Shown piece by piece: positions 1 to 8,429 of a stretch of DNA of 64,000 nt. Position numbers and translations under genes: made by a program. Every line of letters begins with the position of its first letter. Within the stretch, counting starts at the first letter, position 1. Source of the stretch: Azoarcus sp. PA01 (GTDB taxonomy: Bacteria; Pseudomonadota; Gammaproteobacteria; Burkholderiales; Rhodocyclaceae); assembly GCA_001274695.2 (NCBI GenBank), contig LARU01000002.1, positions 2,108,001 to 2,172,000 on the forward strand, in the 5' to 3' direction. The notes under the pieces were generated by a model that saw nothing but the letters and a program-made list of their open reading frames with translations, had not been told where the DNA came from and did no database searches.

Positions 1-1119
1 GTAGTACCCGACGATCGTCGTGAAGGCGAACAGCGTCAGCGCGAGCGCGACGAAAATGCTGCCGAAGCCGGGCATCACCGCTTCGACTGCCGCCTGCGTG
101 TAGCCCGGGCCCGCTTCGACGCCCGGCAGCGCCTCGACGAGCATCGAACCGTCCGGATGCCTGACGTTGTACATCCCCGTTGCGAGCAGCATGAACGCCG
201 TCGCCGAGCATACCAGCCACGTGTCGATATACACCGAGAACGCCTGCACGTAGCCCTGCTTCGCCGGGTGCGAGACTTCCGCCGCGGCCGCCGCGTGCGC
301 ACCCGAACCCTGGCCGGCTTCGTTCGAATAGACGCCGCGCTTGACGCCCCATTGCACCGCGAGGCCGAGCACCGCGCCGAAACCTGCTTCGAGTCCGAAT
401 GCGCTCGCGAAGATCAGCCGGAACATCTCCGGCACGCGCTCGACGTTGAGCAGCACGATCACGAGCGCGACCAGGACGTACGCCAGCGCCATGAACGGCA
501 CGACGAATTCGGCGAAATGCGCGATCCGCTTGACCCCGCCGAAGATGATGAAGCCGAGCGTGATGACGATCAGCGCCGCTGTCACCGCCGGCTCGATTCC
601 CCACGCCATGGTCAGGCCGGAGGCGATGCTGTTCGCCTGCACGCCGGGCAGCAGCACGCCCATCGCGATCACGGTCGCGACGGCGAAGATCCACGCATAC
701 CAGCGCTGGCCCATCGCCTTCTCGATGTAGTACGCTGGGCCGCCGCGGTACTGGCCGTTGTCGTCCTTTTCCTTGTAGATCTGTGCGAGCGTCGATTCGA
801 CATACGCGGTCGACGCGCCGAGGAACGCGACCATCCACATCCAGAATACTGCGCCGGGCCCGCCGAACGTGATCGCGGTCGCGACGCCGGCGATGTTGCC
901 GGTGCCGACCCGTCCCGACAGCGCGATCGTCAGCGCCTGGAATGACGACACGCCGGCGTCCGAACTCTTGCCGCTGAACATCAGCCGCACCATCTCGCCG
1001 ATGCCGCGCACCTGCATGAAGCGCGTGCGGATCGAGAAATACAGGCCGACGCCGAGGCACAGATACACGAGCGCCGGGCTCCAGACGTAGCTGTTGATCG
1101 TGGATATCAGGCCGTCCAT
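1..1119 (-). CDS. Sodium:alanine/glycine symporter (AGCS family), C-terminus cut by window edge
   Basis: The first 373 codons of an AGCS-type transporter, which moves alanine or glycine inward with Na+ across the inner membrane. The reading frame is open to base 1, so the C-terminus is missing. Many hydrophobic segments alternate with short loops. Family landmarks visible are ALSGRVGTGNIAGVATAI near residues 67-84, a GGPAYYIE loop near 126-133, and the GVYSNEAGQGSGAHAAA stretch typical of the family. The ATG at 1119 follows an AAGGAAA ribosome site. It has no operon partner in view. The substrate cannot be told from sequence alone. Confidence 0.93.
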   Translation of the reverse strand, partial: MDGLISTINSYVWSPALVYLCLGVGLYFSIRTRFMQVRGIGEMVRLMFSGKSSDAGVSSFQALTIALSGRVGTGNIAGVATAITFGGPGAVFWMWMVAFLGASTAYVESTLAQIYKEKDDNGQYRGGPAYYIEKAMGQRWYAWIFAVATVIAMGVLLPGVQANSIASGLTMAWGIEPAVTAALIVITLGFIIFGGVKRIAHFAEFVVPFMALAYVLVALVIVLLNVERVPEMFRLIFASAFGLEAGFGAVLGLAVQWGVKRGVYSNEAGQGSGAHAAAAAEVSHPAKQGYVQAFSVYIDTWLVCSATAFMLLATGMYNVRHPDGSMLVEALPGVEAGPGYTQAAVEAVMPGFGSIFVALALTLFAFTTIVGYY

Positions 1120-1322
1120 GGTTTTTCCTTGTCGTTCGCTGTGCTGCCGGTGGAAGCGATTATCACGGCAACGGCGGCGCAAGCCAATTTGCCACGCAGC
1201 GAACATCGCCGAACCGCCGCTTTCGGCGAGCGGCGCCGGGAAGGTATACTCGCCCGCTTTATGCGGCTGCGCACCGCCCGTTCCGCTGCGACCGGGCGTT
1301 TGCGAACGATGAGACCCCACCC

Positions 1323-3080
1323 TTGGCTCTGACCCTACTCGGATTGTCCGGCGCGCTGACCCACGACCCGTCAGCGGCGCTCTATATCGGCGGCCAGCTC
1401 GTGGCCGCAGCCGAAGAAGAGCGCTTCGTGCGCGACAAGCACGCAAAGAACCGGATGCCGTACGAAGCGGCGAAGTTCTGCCTCGAGTTCGCCGGCATCG
1501 GGCCGGACGACGTCGACGCGGTCGCGATCCCGTTCGCACCGATCAGCATCATGGAGCCGGCGCGCTGGCACTACGCGAAGCGCTACTGGTACGCGCCCGA
1601 CCGCGGGCTCGATGCGATCCTGACCGGCAACCGCCGCTTCCACCGCTATAAAAAGCGCATCGAATGGTGCCTGCAGCAGCTCGGCTTCGATCCGAAGAAG
1701 ACGAAGATCGTGCCGGTCGAGCACCACCTCGCGCACGCCTCGAGCGCGTACCACTGCTCCGGCTTCACGGAAAAAACCGCGATCCTCGGCATCGACGGCA
1801 AAGGCGAATACGCGACGACGTTCTTCGGTTACGGCGAGAACGGCCGCATCCACAAGATCAAGGAATTCTACGACCCCGATTCGCTCGGCGGTCTGTACGG
1901 CGCGATCACCGAGTACCTCGGCTTCGAGATGCTCGATGGCGAATACAAGGTCATGGGCATGGCGCCCTACGGCGACCCGCACAAGTACGACTTCTCGCGC
2001 CTCGCGAAATTCGACAACGGCGAGCTCGTCGTCGACACCGACTACGCGAACGTGATCGGTTTCCGGCGCTACAAGGAACACGGCAAAGGCTATTACTTCT
2101 CGCCGAAGCTCGTCGACTGGCTCGGCCCGAAGCGCGCCGGCGACATCGCCGACGAGCCGTACATCCATTACGCCGCGAGCATGCAGAAGCTGTTCGAGGA
2201 CCTCGCGCTGCAGATGATCGACTATTACCTCGGCGACATCCTGCGCGACACCGGGCGGCTCGCGTTCGCCGGCGGCGGCGCACTCAACGTCAAGCTCAAC
2301 CAGAAGATCATCGCGCGCCCCGACGTGCGCGAGCTGTTCGTGCAGCCGGCGTCCGGCGATTCGGGCACCGCGATCGGCGCCGCTTCGTATGTGTCGGTCG
2401 CGCGCGGCGTGCCGATCGAGAAGATGGAGCACGTCTATCTCGGCCCGCGCTACACGGACGAGGAAGTCATCGCCGCGTGCGCGAAGCACCCGTCGCAGCC
2501 GCAGTGGCAGCAGATCGCCAACGGCGACGTCGAAGTGCCGGCCCGCATCGCGGAGCTCCTCGCCGACGGCCACCCGGTCGCGTGGTTTCAGGGGCGCATG
2601 GAATTCGGCCCGCGCGCGCTCGGCGGGCGCTCGATCCTCGGCTGCCCGAGCGCGGCCGGGGTCGCCGACCGCATCAACGAGCAGATCAAGTTCCGCGAGC
2701 GCTGGCGCCCGTTCTGTCCGAGCATGCTCGACACCGTCGGCCCGCAGATGCTGCAGACCGACCACCCTGCGCCGTTCATGACTTTCACGTTCGAAGTCGC
2801 CGACGAATGGAAGACGCGCGTGCCCGAAGTCGTGCATGAGGACGGCACGTCGCGCGCCCAGGTCCTGAAGCGCGAATACAATCCGCGCTACTACGACCTG
2901 ATGAAGGAACTCGAAAAGCTCACCGGCAACGGCGTCGTGCTCAACACGTCGCTGAACCGCCGCGGCGAACCGATGATCTGCTCCCCGACCGACGCGCTGA
3001 ACATGTTCTTCGGCTCGGATTTGCAGTATCTGGTGATGGAGGATGTGCTGGTCGTGAAGGGAGTGGATGGGCCGACATGA
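1323..3080 (+). CDS. NodU/TobZ-family carbamoyltransferase
   Basis: A 585-residue O-carbamoyltransferase, a family that uses carbamoyl phosphate (through a carbamoyl-adenylate in TobZ) to carbamoylate sugar hydroxyls. The N-terminal half has the Kae1-like fold: GLSGALTHDPSAAL near residues 7-20, AEEERF, and the metal-binding HHLAHASSAY near 136-145. The C-terminal domain has GRMEFGPRALGGRS near 426-439 and the NTSLNRRGEP motif near 540. Start: TTG at 1323 gives the usual MALTLLGLSG beginning; the nearby ATG at 1309 is out of frame. It overlaps the next glycosyltransferase by 4 bases (ATGA), so the two are probably coupled. Context suggests carbamoylation of lipopolysaccharide or an exported glycan; the acceptor is inferred. 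Confidence 0.9.
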   Translation: MALTLLGLSGALTHDPSAALYIGGQLVAAAEEERFVRDKHAKNRMPYEAAKFCLEFAGIGPDDVDAVAIPFAPISIMEPARWHYAKRYWYAPDRGLDAILTGNRRFHRYKKRIEWCLQQLGFDPKKTKIVPVEHHLAHASSAYHCSGFTEKTAILGIDGKGEYATTFFGYGENGRIHKIKEFYDPDSLGGLYGAITEYLGFEMLDGEYKVMGMAPYGDPHKYDFSRLAKFDNGELVVDTDYANVIGFRRYKEHGKGYYFSPKLVDWLGPKRAGDIADEPYIHYAASMQKLFEDLALQMIDYYLGDILRDTGRLAFAGGGALNVKLNQKIIARPDVRELFVQPASGDSGTAIGAASYVSVARGVPIEKMEHVYLGPRYTDEEVIAACAKHPSQPQWQQIANGDVEVPARIAELLADGHPVAWFQGRMEFGPRALGGRSILGCPSAAGVADRINEQIKFRERWRPFCPSMLDTVGPQMLQTDHPAPFMTFTFEVADEWKTRVPEVVHEDGTSRAQVLKREYNPRYYDLMKELEKLTGNGVVLNTSLNRRGEPMICSPTDALNMFFGSDLQYLVMEDVLVVKGVDGPT

Positions 3081-3997
3081 CGGCGTCGGCCGAATTGACC
3101 CTCAGTGTCGTCATCCCTGCGTACAACTATGCGGCGACGCTGCCCCGTGCAGTCGAATCCGTCGTGAACCAGCTGGGCCCGACGCATGAGCTGATCGTCA
3201 TCGACGACGGTTCGACCGATGCCACGCCCGAAGTCCTCGCGGAACTCGCCCGCCGCCATCCGCATGCTTTTCGTGCCGTGTACAAGGAAAACGGCGGTCT
3301 TTCGTCAGTGCGCAACCGGGGCATACTGGAAGCGCGAGGGAGTTTTCTGATATTTCTCGACGCCGACGACGAGCTGCTGCCCGGCGCGCTGGCGGCGCTG
3401 GACGAGCACATCGACGCGCATCCGGACACGCGCATGGTGATCGGCGGGCACGTCAGCGCCTGGCCCGACGGAAAGCGTCGCGAAGACATCCCTGCGGACC
3501 TGCCCGGCGAGCCGCTCGACCGCCTGCGCGCCTACCTGCTCGACAAGCGGCTCGCACTTTCGAACGGCGCCTGCGCGATGCATCGTGACGTGTTTTCGCG
3601 GGGCGGTTACCCGGAGCAGTTCCGCAGTGCCGAAGACATTCCGGTGTTCGCACAGGTGCTGGGGAACTATCCGTGCACCCTGCTCAAGAAGCCGCTCGCA
3701 TGCATCCACAAGCATGACGACAGTCTGCGGCATCAATTCACCCACGCGAAGGCGGGCGGACTGGCGCTGGTGGACGAAATATTCTCGCCAAGGCGACTGG
3801 GGAGCGAATTCCAGGACCTGAAGGGGCGCGTGTACGTGCAGCGCTGTCTGTCGCTGTTTCGCAGCGCCTATATTGCGGGGGACGCCGCTGCGGCCAAAGG
3901 ATATTTTCGCGCCGCGCTGAAACAGGACCGGCGCGTCATTTTCGCCGGGGCGTATGTTCGCAAAGCGCTGCGCCTGTGGGTCTGCGGCAGCCGCTGA
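3077..3997 (+). CDS. Family 2 glycosyltransferase
   Basis: A 306-residue GT-A glycosyltransferase. The N-terminus LSVVIPAYNYAATLPRAVES and IVIDDGSTDAT near residues 35-45 are the nucleotide-sugar binding start of family GT2. LIFLDADDELLPGAL near 92-106 holds the DxD-type metal site. It probably acts at the cytoplasmic face of the inner membrane, adding a sugar to a lipid-linked or core oligosaccharide. It starts inside the carbamoyltransferase stop (ATGA), and its own stop overlaps the next gene's ATG (TGATG). Donor and acceptor cannot be told. Confidence 0.9.
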   Translation: MTASAELTLSVVIPAYNYAATLPRAVESVVNQLGPTHELIVIDDGSTDATPEVLAELARRHPHAFRAVYKENGGLSSVRNRGILEARGSFLIFLDADDELLPGALAALDEHIDAHPDTRMVIGGHVSAWPDGKRREDIPADLPGEPLDRLRAYLLDKRLALSNGACAMHRDVFSRGGYPEQFRSAEDIPVFAQVLGNYPCTLLKKPLACIHKHDDSLRHQFTHAKAGGLALVDEIFSPRRLGSEFQDLKGRVYVQRCLSLFRSAYIAGDAAAAKGYFRAALKQDRRVIFAGAYVRKALRLWVCGSR

Positions 3998-5244
3998 TGC
4001 AAGGATGCAGCCGCACGACGATGGATCCCGACGCCCGACTCCTCGCGCTTCAGGATTTCGTCATCGGCAAATCCCGGAACCGCAAGCACGGAGCGGCAGG
4101 GAGGCTGAAACTCCGAGCCAGGCTGTTTCTGAAAGCGCTTTTGTCCATGGTGTTCCAGAGGCGGCGGGCTGTCGAGTCCGTCGAGTGCGATGTCCTGCTG
4201 GTTCATCCGTCGAGGAAATCGTTCCGCCTCGGCAGAAAACAGGCTTTGCTGGCCGCGCTGCGGGGCCGGGGGCTGATCGTCGAGGAGTTCGTCGAAGAAG
4301 GCGATCTCGATCTCGTCAGGAACAGGCAGTTCGGTGCGCCCCCGTCGCGAGTGCCCGCTTTGCTGCGCTGGGAAGCGGCGCATGCTGCGTATCTGCTGTC
4401 ACGGTACCAGGCAAAAGTCATCGTCACGGAAAGGAACGGCTGGATAGTTCCCAGTCTCATCAAACTGCAGCGAACGACGGGCGCGAGGATCGTTCACCTC
4501 GCCCACTCGATACCTTCCGACGAGTCCAGTCGCTACGATTATTTCGATTACGATTACTACCTGCTGTTCGGAAAAAGCTCGCTCGAATATCTCTCGGCTC
4601 TCCGGGATACGTTCGGCGAGTGCATCGTGAAATTTGCCGGCCCCTATTTTTTCGCGGATCGCGAAGATCCATTGCCTGTGAAGGCGCGAAAAGAGGGCAA
4701 AGGCGTCAAATGCCTGTTTCTCGGATCGGGCCCTGATTACGAGGTCTCCGAGCCTTACCGTGAATACTGCAGCTGGATTGCGGCATGGTTGAGCTCGCGG
4801 CCGGAGGCGGAGCTATGGGTGAAAGTGCACCCGCGAGGTTCGGGCGAGCCGTGGCGCTCGCAGGCGGCGAGCAATTCCGGAATAAGAATGCTGCCTCCGG
4901 ACAGCGCACTCGACGCGTGCGTCGCAGACGTCGATTTCGTGCTTTCCGGGTATACGAACGCGGTCCTGGACGTTTCGCGTTTCGGCACGCCCTTCATTCT
5001 GCTCGGAGAGGGAGCGGATTATTTCTCCACTGAACGTTTCGGCATTCCGCGCGCGCGATCGGGCATGGAACTCGCAAACTGTATTGACGCGCTGCTCGCC
5101 GATGTCCGGAAGGCCAGTGAGGCGGCGTCGGAATTTTTCGATTTTCATGTGCAGGAGAAATACCTGCCGCTGACTTCCATCGCGGATGTCATCGAGGAGC
5201 TGGCAGCAGGGAATGAAGTGAAGGGTCTGCCACTATCACCATAG
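3997..5244 (+). CDS. Putative GT-B-fold glycosyltransferase of the glycan locus
   Basis: About 415 residues, not firmly recognised. The C-terminal half reads like a GT-B nucleotide-sugar domain of the capsule/CDP-glycerol transferase kind: CLFLGSGPDYE, then ELWVKVHPRGSGEPW, an acidic DFVLSGYTNAVLDVSRFGTP stretch and a closing FILLGEGADY. The N-terminal half has VLLVHPSRKSFRLGRKQALL and a mid-protein IVTERNGW. The ATG at 3997 overlaps the previous stop; a GTG at 3976 and an ATG at 4021 are alternatives. It sits between a GT2 and an O-antigen ligase-like gene, so surface-glycan assembly is the likely job. Confidence 0.65.
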   Translation: MQGCSRTTMDPDARLLALQDFVIGKSRNRKHGAAGRLKLRARLFLKALLSMVFQRRRAVESVECDVLLVHPSRKSFRLGRKQALLAALRGRGLIVEEFVEEGDLDLVRNRQFGAPPSRVPALLRWEAAHAAYLLSRYQAKVIVTERNGWIVPSLIKLQRTTGARIVHLAHSIPSDESSRYDYFDYDYYLLFGKSSLEYLSALRDTFGECIVKFAGPYFFADREDPLPVKARKEGKGVKCLFLGSGPDYEVSEPYREYCSWIAAWLSSRPEAELWVKVHPRGSGEPWRSQAASNSGIRMLPPDSALDACVADVDFVLSGYTNAVLDVSRFGTPFILLGEGADYFSTERFGIPRARSGMELANCIDALLADVRKASEAASEFFDFHVQEKYLPLTSIADVIEELAAGNEVKGLPLSP

Positions 5245-5300
5245 GTCGCTGAATTTCTATGCGATTCATGGGCTCCGATTGAGTCCTTACTGGAACAGGC

Positions 5301-6518
5301 GTGATTATCGGGAAAAAGCATTTCTTGCTGGTTGAAAATGCCGCACGCGATTTTATTGTCATGGGGCTTTTCCTGTATCTCGGGGCGCTTTATTTCGTCG
5401 ATACGAGCCGGCAGAACACCATCTTCTATTTGTCGGTCGCGCTGCCGGGACTGCTCCTGGTGCGCACGCTGAAGGACGTGCTGTCAGTCGGATGCCGGGA
5501 GGTCCTGTTCGTCTTTGTGTTCCTGATCTACCTGATCGCAAGCTCGCTGTGGTCAGATATGGGCATCGCGAAGTTTTTTGAGGCGTTGAAGTACGGTTTT
5601 TATCTCGCCTGCCTGATGCTGAGTATCCATCTGTTCGTGTCCCGTACGTCCGTCGGCGAACAGGCGATGACCCGATTTTTTGTCCTGATCGGATTTTTCG
5701 CCTCCCTGGTTTATCTGTTTTTTGCGTTTCGATCGGCTTTTGGGGGGGTAAATCCGCTGGCGGGAAGGTACTCGCTGAATGACCTCAGCGGCTGGGGAGA
5801 AAACAATCCGATAACCTCCGCCGTGTTTTTCGGCCTGCCCGTGTTGGCAGCGTGGTGGCGTTATCCGGACGAGAAGCAGGCGTCGAGGATCGGCCTTTTG
5901 TTCCTCATGGTCGCCGGCATGGGAGTGATGTTCCTGACCAAGAGCCGCGGGCCTTTTCTGGCGCTGGCGATAACGCTGCTGTTCGTCACGGTCTACCGGC
6001 GAAACCGGAGCGATATCGTGCTGTGGGCCCTCTATGGCACGGTCGGACTGGGGGCCGTGCTGGTTCTCGATCTTCATTCGGTCATCGCGAATCGAGTGGC
6101 CTCTCCGGACTACCGGATGGAAATCTGGTCGCATGCCGTGGCGCTGGTCTCCGAACGGCCGGTATGGGGGTATGGCTACGGTTCCGCGGCGACGCTTTCG
6201 TATGGGGCCGGCGAAATTGCCACTCACTCTCATTCGTCCCTCCTGGAGGTGCTCAGAGTGGGAGGTATCGCAGGTGCGGCGCTTTTTCTGGCGATGGTGT
6301 TTGTCGCAGTGCGCAAGTGTCTTTCGGGAAATGCCGGCGCCAGATTTTTCCTGTTCTGGCTGGTTTACGGTGTCATGTGTCTCTCGACCAACGGCCGCAT
6401 GCTGCTGAGCAGACCGTCCGTCGAGTGGTTCGCGTTCTGGATTCCGCTGTTTTTCATGCTGGTCGCCTCGGGCAACGGCCGCGAGCCGGGCCGGAAGGAT
6501 GCCGCGTTCGGTACGTAG
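5301..6518 (+). CDS. O-antigen ligase / Wzy-type polytopic membrane protein
   Basis: A 405-residue protein with about ten to twelve hydrophobic segments. Its periplasmic loop has the Wzy_C/WaaL landmarks: PVWGYGYGSAATL, then the family histidine region EIATHSHSSLLEVLRVGG near residues 305-322. LTKSRGPFLALAI precedes the loop. Such proteins either ligate O-polysaccharide to lipid A-core or polymerise repeat units in the periplasm. The GTG at 5301 starts the frame; an ATG at 5361 would cut into the first membrane segment. Base composition is somewhat lower in GC than the flanking core genes, common in O-antigen genes and compatible with transfer. Ligase versus polymerase is not settled. Confidence 0.8.
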   Translation: MIIGKKHFLLVENAARDFIVMGLFLYLGALYFVDTSRQNTIFYLSVALPGLLLVRTLKDVLSVGCREVLFVFVFLIYLIASSLWSDMGIAKFFEALKYGFYLACLMLSIHLFVSRTSVGEQAMTRFFVLIGFFASLVYLFFAFRSAFGGVNPLAGRYSLNDLSGWGENNPITSAVFFGLPVLAAWWRYPDEKQASRIGLLFLMVAGMGVMFLTKSRGPFLALAITLLFVTVYRRNRSDIVLWALYGTVGLGAVLVLDLHSVIANRVASPDYRMEIWSHAVALVSERPVWGYGYGSAATLSYGAGEIATHSHSSLLEVLRVGGIAGAALFLAMVFVAVRKCLSGNAGARFFLFWLVYGVMCLSTNGRMLLSRPSVEWFAFWIPLFFMLVASGNGREPGRKDAAFGT

Positions 6519-6577
6519 GGTCCGGGCGTTCCGGTAGCTCGTGGTAACATCCGGCGTCTTATTGCCGCCCCCGCGCC

Positions 6578-8383
6578 ATGCAACGTTCCGATGCGGCTCC
6601 TGCATCCAGCATCAGGATCTACTTCCGTCTGTTGAGCTACGTCCGGCCCTATGTCGGATTGTTCGCAGTCAGCATCCTGGGCTACGTCATCTTCGCTTCC
6701 TCGCAGCCGATGCTCGCCGGCGTGCTGAAGTATTTCGTCGACGGCCTGACTCATCCCGACGCGGCGCTGATCACCGGCGTGCCGTTGCTCGACGGCATGG
6801 AGCTGATGCACGGGGTGCCGCTGATGATCGTGCTGATCGCGGCGTGGCAGGGGCTGGGCGGCTACCTCGGCAATTATTTCCTCGCGAGAGTTTCGCTCGG
6901 CCTCGTGCAGGACCTGCGCCAGGCGCTGTTCGACAGCCTGCTGCGCCTGCCGAACAGCTATTTCGACCAGCACAGCTCCGGGCACCTGATCTCGCGCATC
7001 ACGTTCAACGTGACGATGGTGACCGGCGCGGCGACCGAGGCGATCAAGATCGTGATCCGCGAGGGGCTCACCGTAGTGTTCCTCTTCGCGTATCTGCTGT
7101 GGATGAACTGGCGCCTCACGCTGGTGATGGTCGCGATCCTGCCGCTGATCAGCCTGATGGTCCGGAACGCGAGCGGCAAATTCCGCAAGCAGAGCAGGAA
7201 GATCCAGGTCGCGATGGGGGACGTGACCCATGTCGCGTCCGAAACCATCCACGGTTATCGCGTCGTGCGCAGCTTCGGCGGCGAGCATTACGAACGGGAG
7301 CGTTTTCGCGCGGCGAGCGAGGACAACACGCGCAAGCAGCTGAAAATGGTCAAGACTTCGGCGGTCTATACGCCGACGTTGCAGCTCGTCACGTACAGCG
7401 CGATGGCCGTGGTGTTGTTTCTCGTGCTGCGGCTGCGCGGCGAGGCGTCGGTCGGCGATCTCGTCGCCTACATCACTGCCGCCGGGCTGCTGCCCAAACC
7501 GATCCGCCAGCTCTCCGAAGTCAGTTCGACGATCCAGCGCGGGGTCGCGGGCGCGGAGAGCATTTTCGAACAGCTCGACGACAAGCCGGAAGTGGACCAC
7601 GGGCGCATCGAACGCGAGCGTGTCAGCGGTCGCATCGAGGTGCGCGACCTGTCGTTCCGCTATCCCGGCTCCGACCGTGAAGTGCTCGACAACGTCAGCT
7701 TCACGGTCGAACCGGGGCAGATGGTCGCACTCGTTGGCCGTTCCGGTAGCGGGAAGTCGACGCTCGCGAACCTGATTCCGCGTTTCTATCATCACGACCG
7801 CGGCCAGATCCTCATCGACGGCGTCGATGTCGAGGACTACACGCTGAAAAACTTGCGCCGGCATATCGCGCTCGTGACGCAACAGGTGACCCTGTTCAAC
7901 GACACCGTGGCGAACAACATCGCCTACGGTGACCTGGCCGGCCTCCCTCGCCCGGCGGTCGAGGCCGCGGCGGAAGCGGGCTATGCGAAGGAGTTCATCG
8001 ACCGGCTCCCCCAAGGCTTTGACACGCTGATCGGGGAAAACGGCGTGACACTGTCGGGCGGCCAGCGCCAGCGCCTCGCGATCGCCCGCGCGCTGCTCAA
8101 AGATGCGCCGATCCTGATCCTCGACGAGGCGACGAGCGCGCTCGACACCGAATCCGAACGACATATCCAGGCGGCGCTCCACCGGGTGATGCAGGCACGC
8201 ACGACGCTCGTCATCGCGCACCGGCTATCCACCATCGAACAGGCCGACGTCATCATGGTGATGGATCACGGGCGCATCGTCGAACGCGGCAGCCATGCCG
8301 AACTCCTCGCCGTTGGCGGTCATTACGCACGCCTGCACGCGCTGCAGTTTCGCGAGGAGCCGGAGGTCGCAGCGAGCCGCTAG
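6578..8383 (+). CDS. msbA: Lipid A export ATP-binding/permease protein MsbA
   Basis: A 601-residue half-transporter of the MsbA type, which flips core-lipid A across the inner membrane using ATP as a homodimer. The N-terminal ~320 residues are the six-helix exporter domain, with the MsbA-like LPNSYFDQHSSGHLISRITF stretch near 126-145. The ATPase domain follows: Walker A GRSGSGKST near 387-395, ABC signature LSGGQRQR near 492, Walker B ILILDEATSALD near 511-522 and the H-loop VIAHRLST. It lies downstream of the ligase-like gene and convergent with the core operon, fitting lipopolysaccharide export. Confidence 0.95.
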   Translation: MQRSDAAPASSIRIYFRLLSYVRPYVGLFAVSILGYVIFASSQPMLAGVLKYFVDGLTHPDAALITGVPLLDGMELMHGVPLMIVLIAAWQGLGGYLGNYFLARVSLGLVQDLRQALFDSLLRLPNSYFDQHSSGHLISRITFNVTMVTGAATEAIKIVIREGLTVVFLFAYLLWMNWRLTLVMVAILPLISLMVRNASGKFRKQSRKIQVAMGDVTHVASETIHGYRVVRSFGGEHYERERFRAASEDNTRKQLKMVKTSAVYTPTLQLVTYSAMAVVLFLVLRLRGEASVGDLVAYITAAGLLPKPIRQLSEVSSTIQRGVAGAESIFEQLDDKPEVDHGRIERERVSGRIEVRDLSFRYPGSDREVLDNVSFTVEPGQMVALVGRSGSGKSTLANLIPRFYHHDRGQILIDGVDVEDYTLKNLRRHIALVTQQVTLFNDTVANNIAYGDLAGLPRPAVEAAAEAGYAKEFIDRLPQGFDTLIGENGVTLSGGQRQRLAIARALLKDAPILILDEATSALDTESERHIQAALHRVMQARTTLVIAHRLSTIEQADVIMVMDHGRIVERGSHAELLAVGGHYARLHALQFREEPEVAASR

Positions 8384-8429
8384 CTGCGCCGGATCGGGCG
8401 CCGGGCGATTCGGCCGCAGCCGTGTGCAA

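Noticed and set aside
157..945. Long + strand ORF opposite the symporter
   Set aside because: Arg/His/Asp-rich translation with no domain; the - strand frame reads a clear AGCS transporter over the same bases.
1120..1322. Gene or RNA in the gap between the symporter and carbamoyltransferase
   Set aside because: Only short frames without ribosome sites; probably the divergent control region.
1371..2837. 488-codon - strand ORF within the carbamoyltransferase
   Set aside because: Shadow frame of a GC-rich gene; low complexity and no motif.
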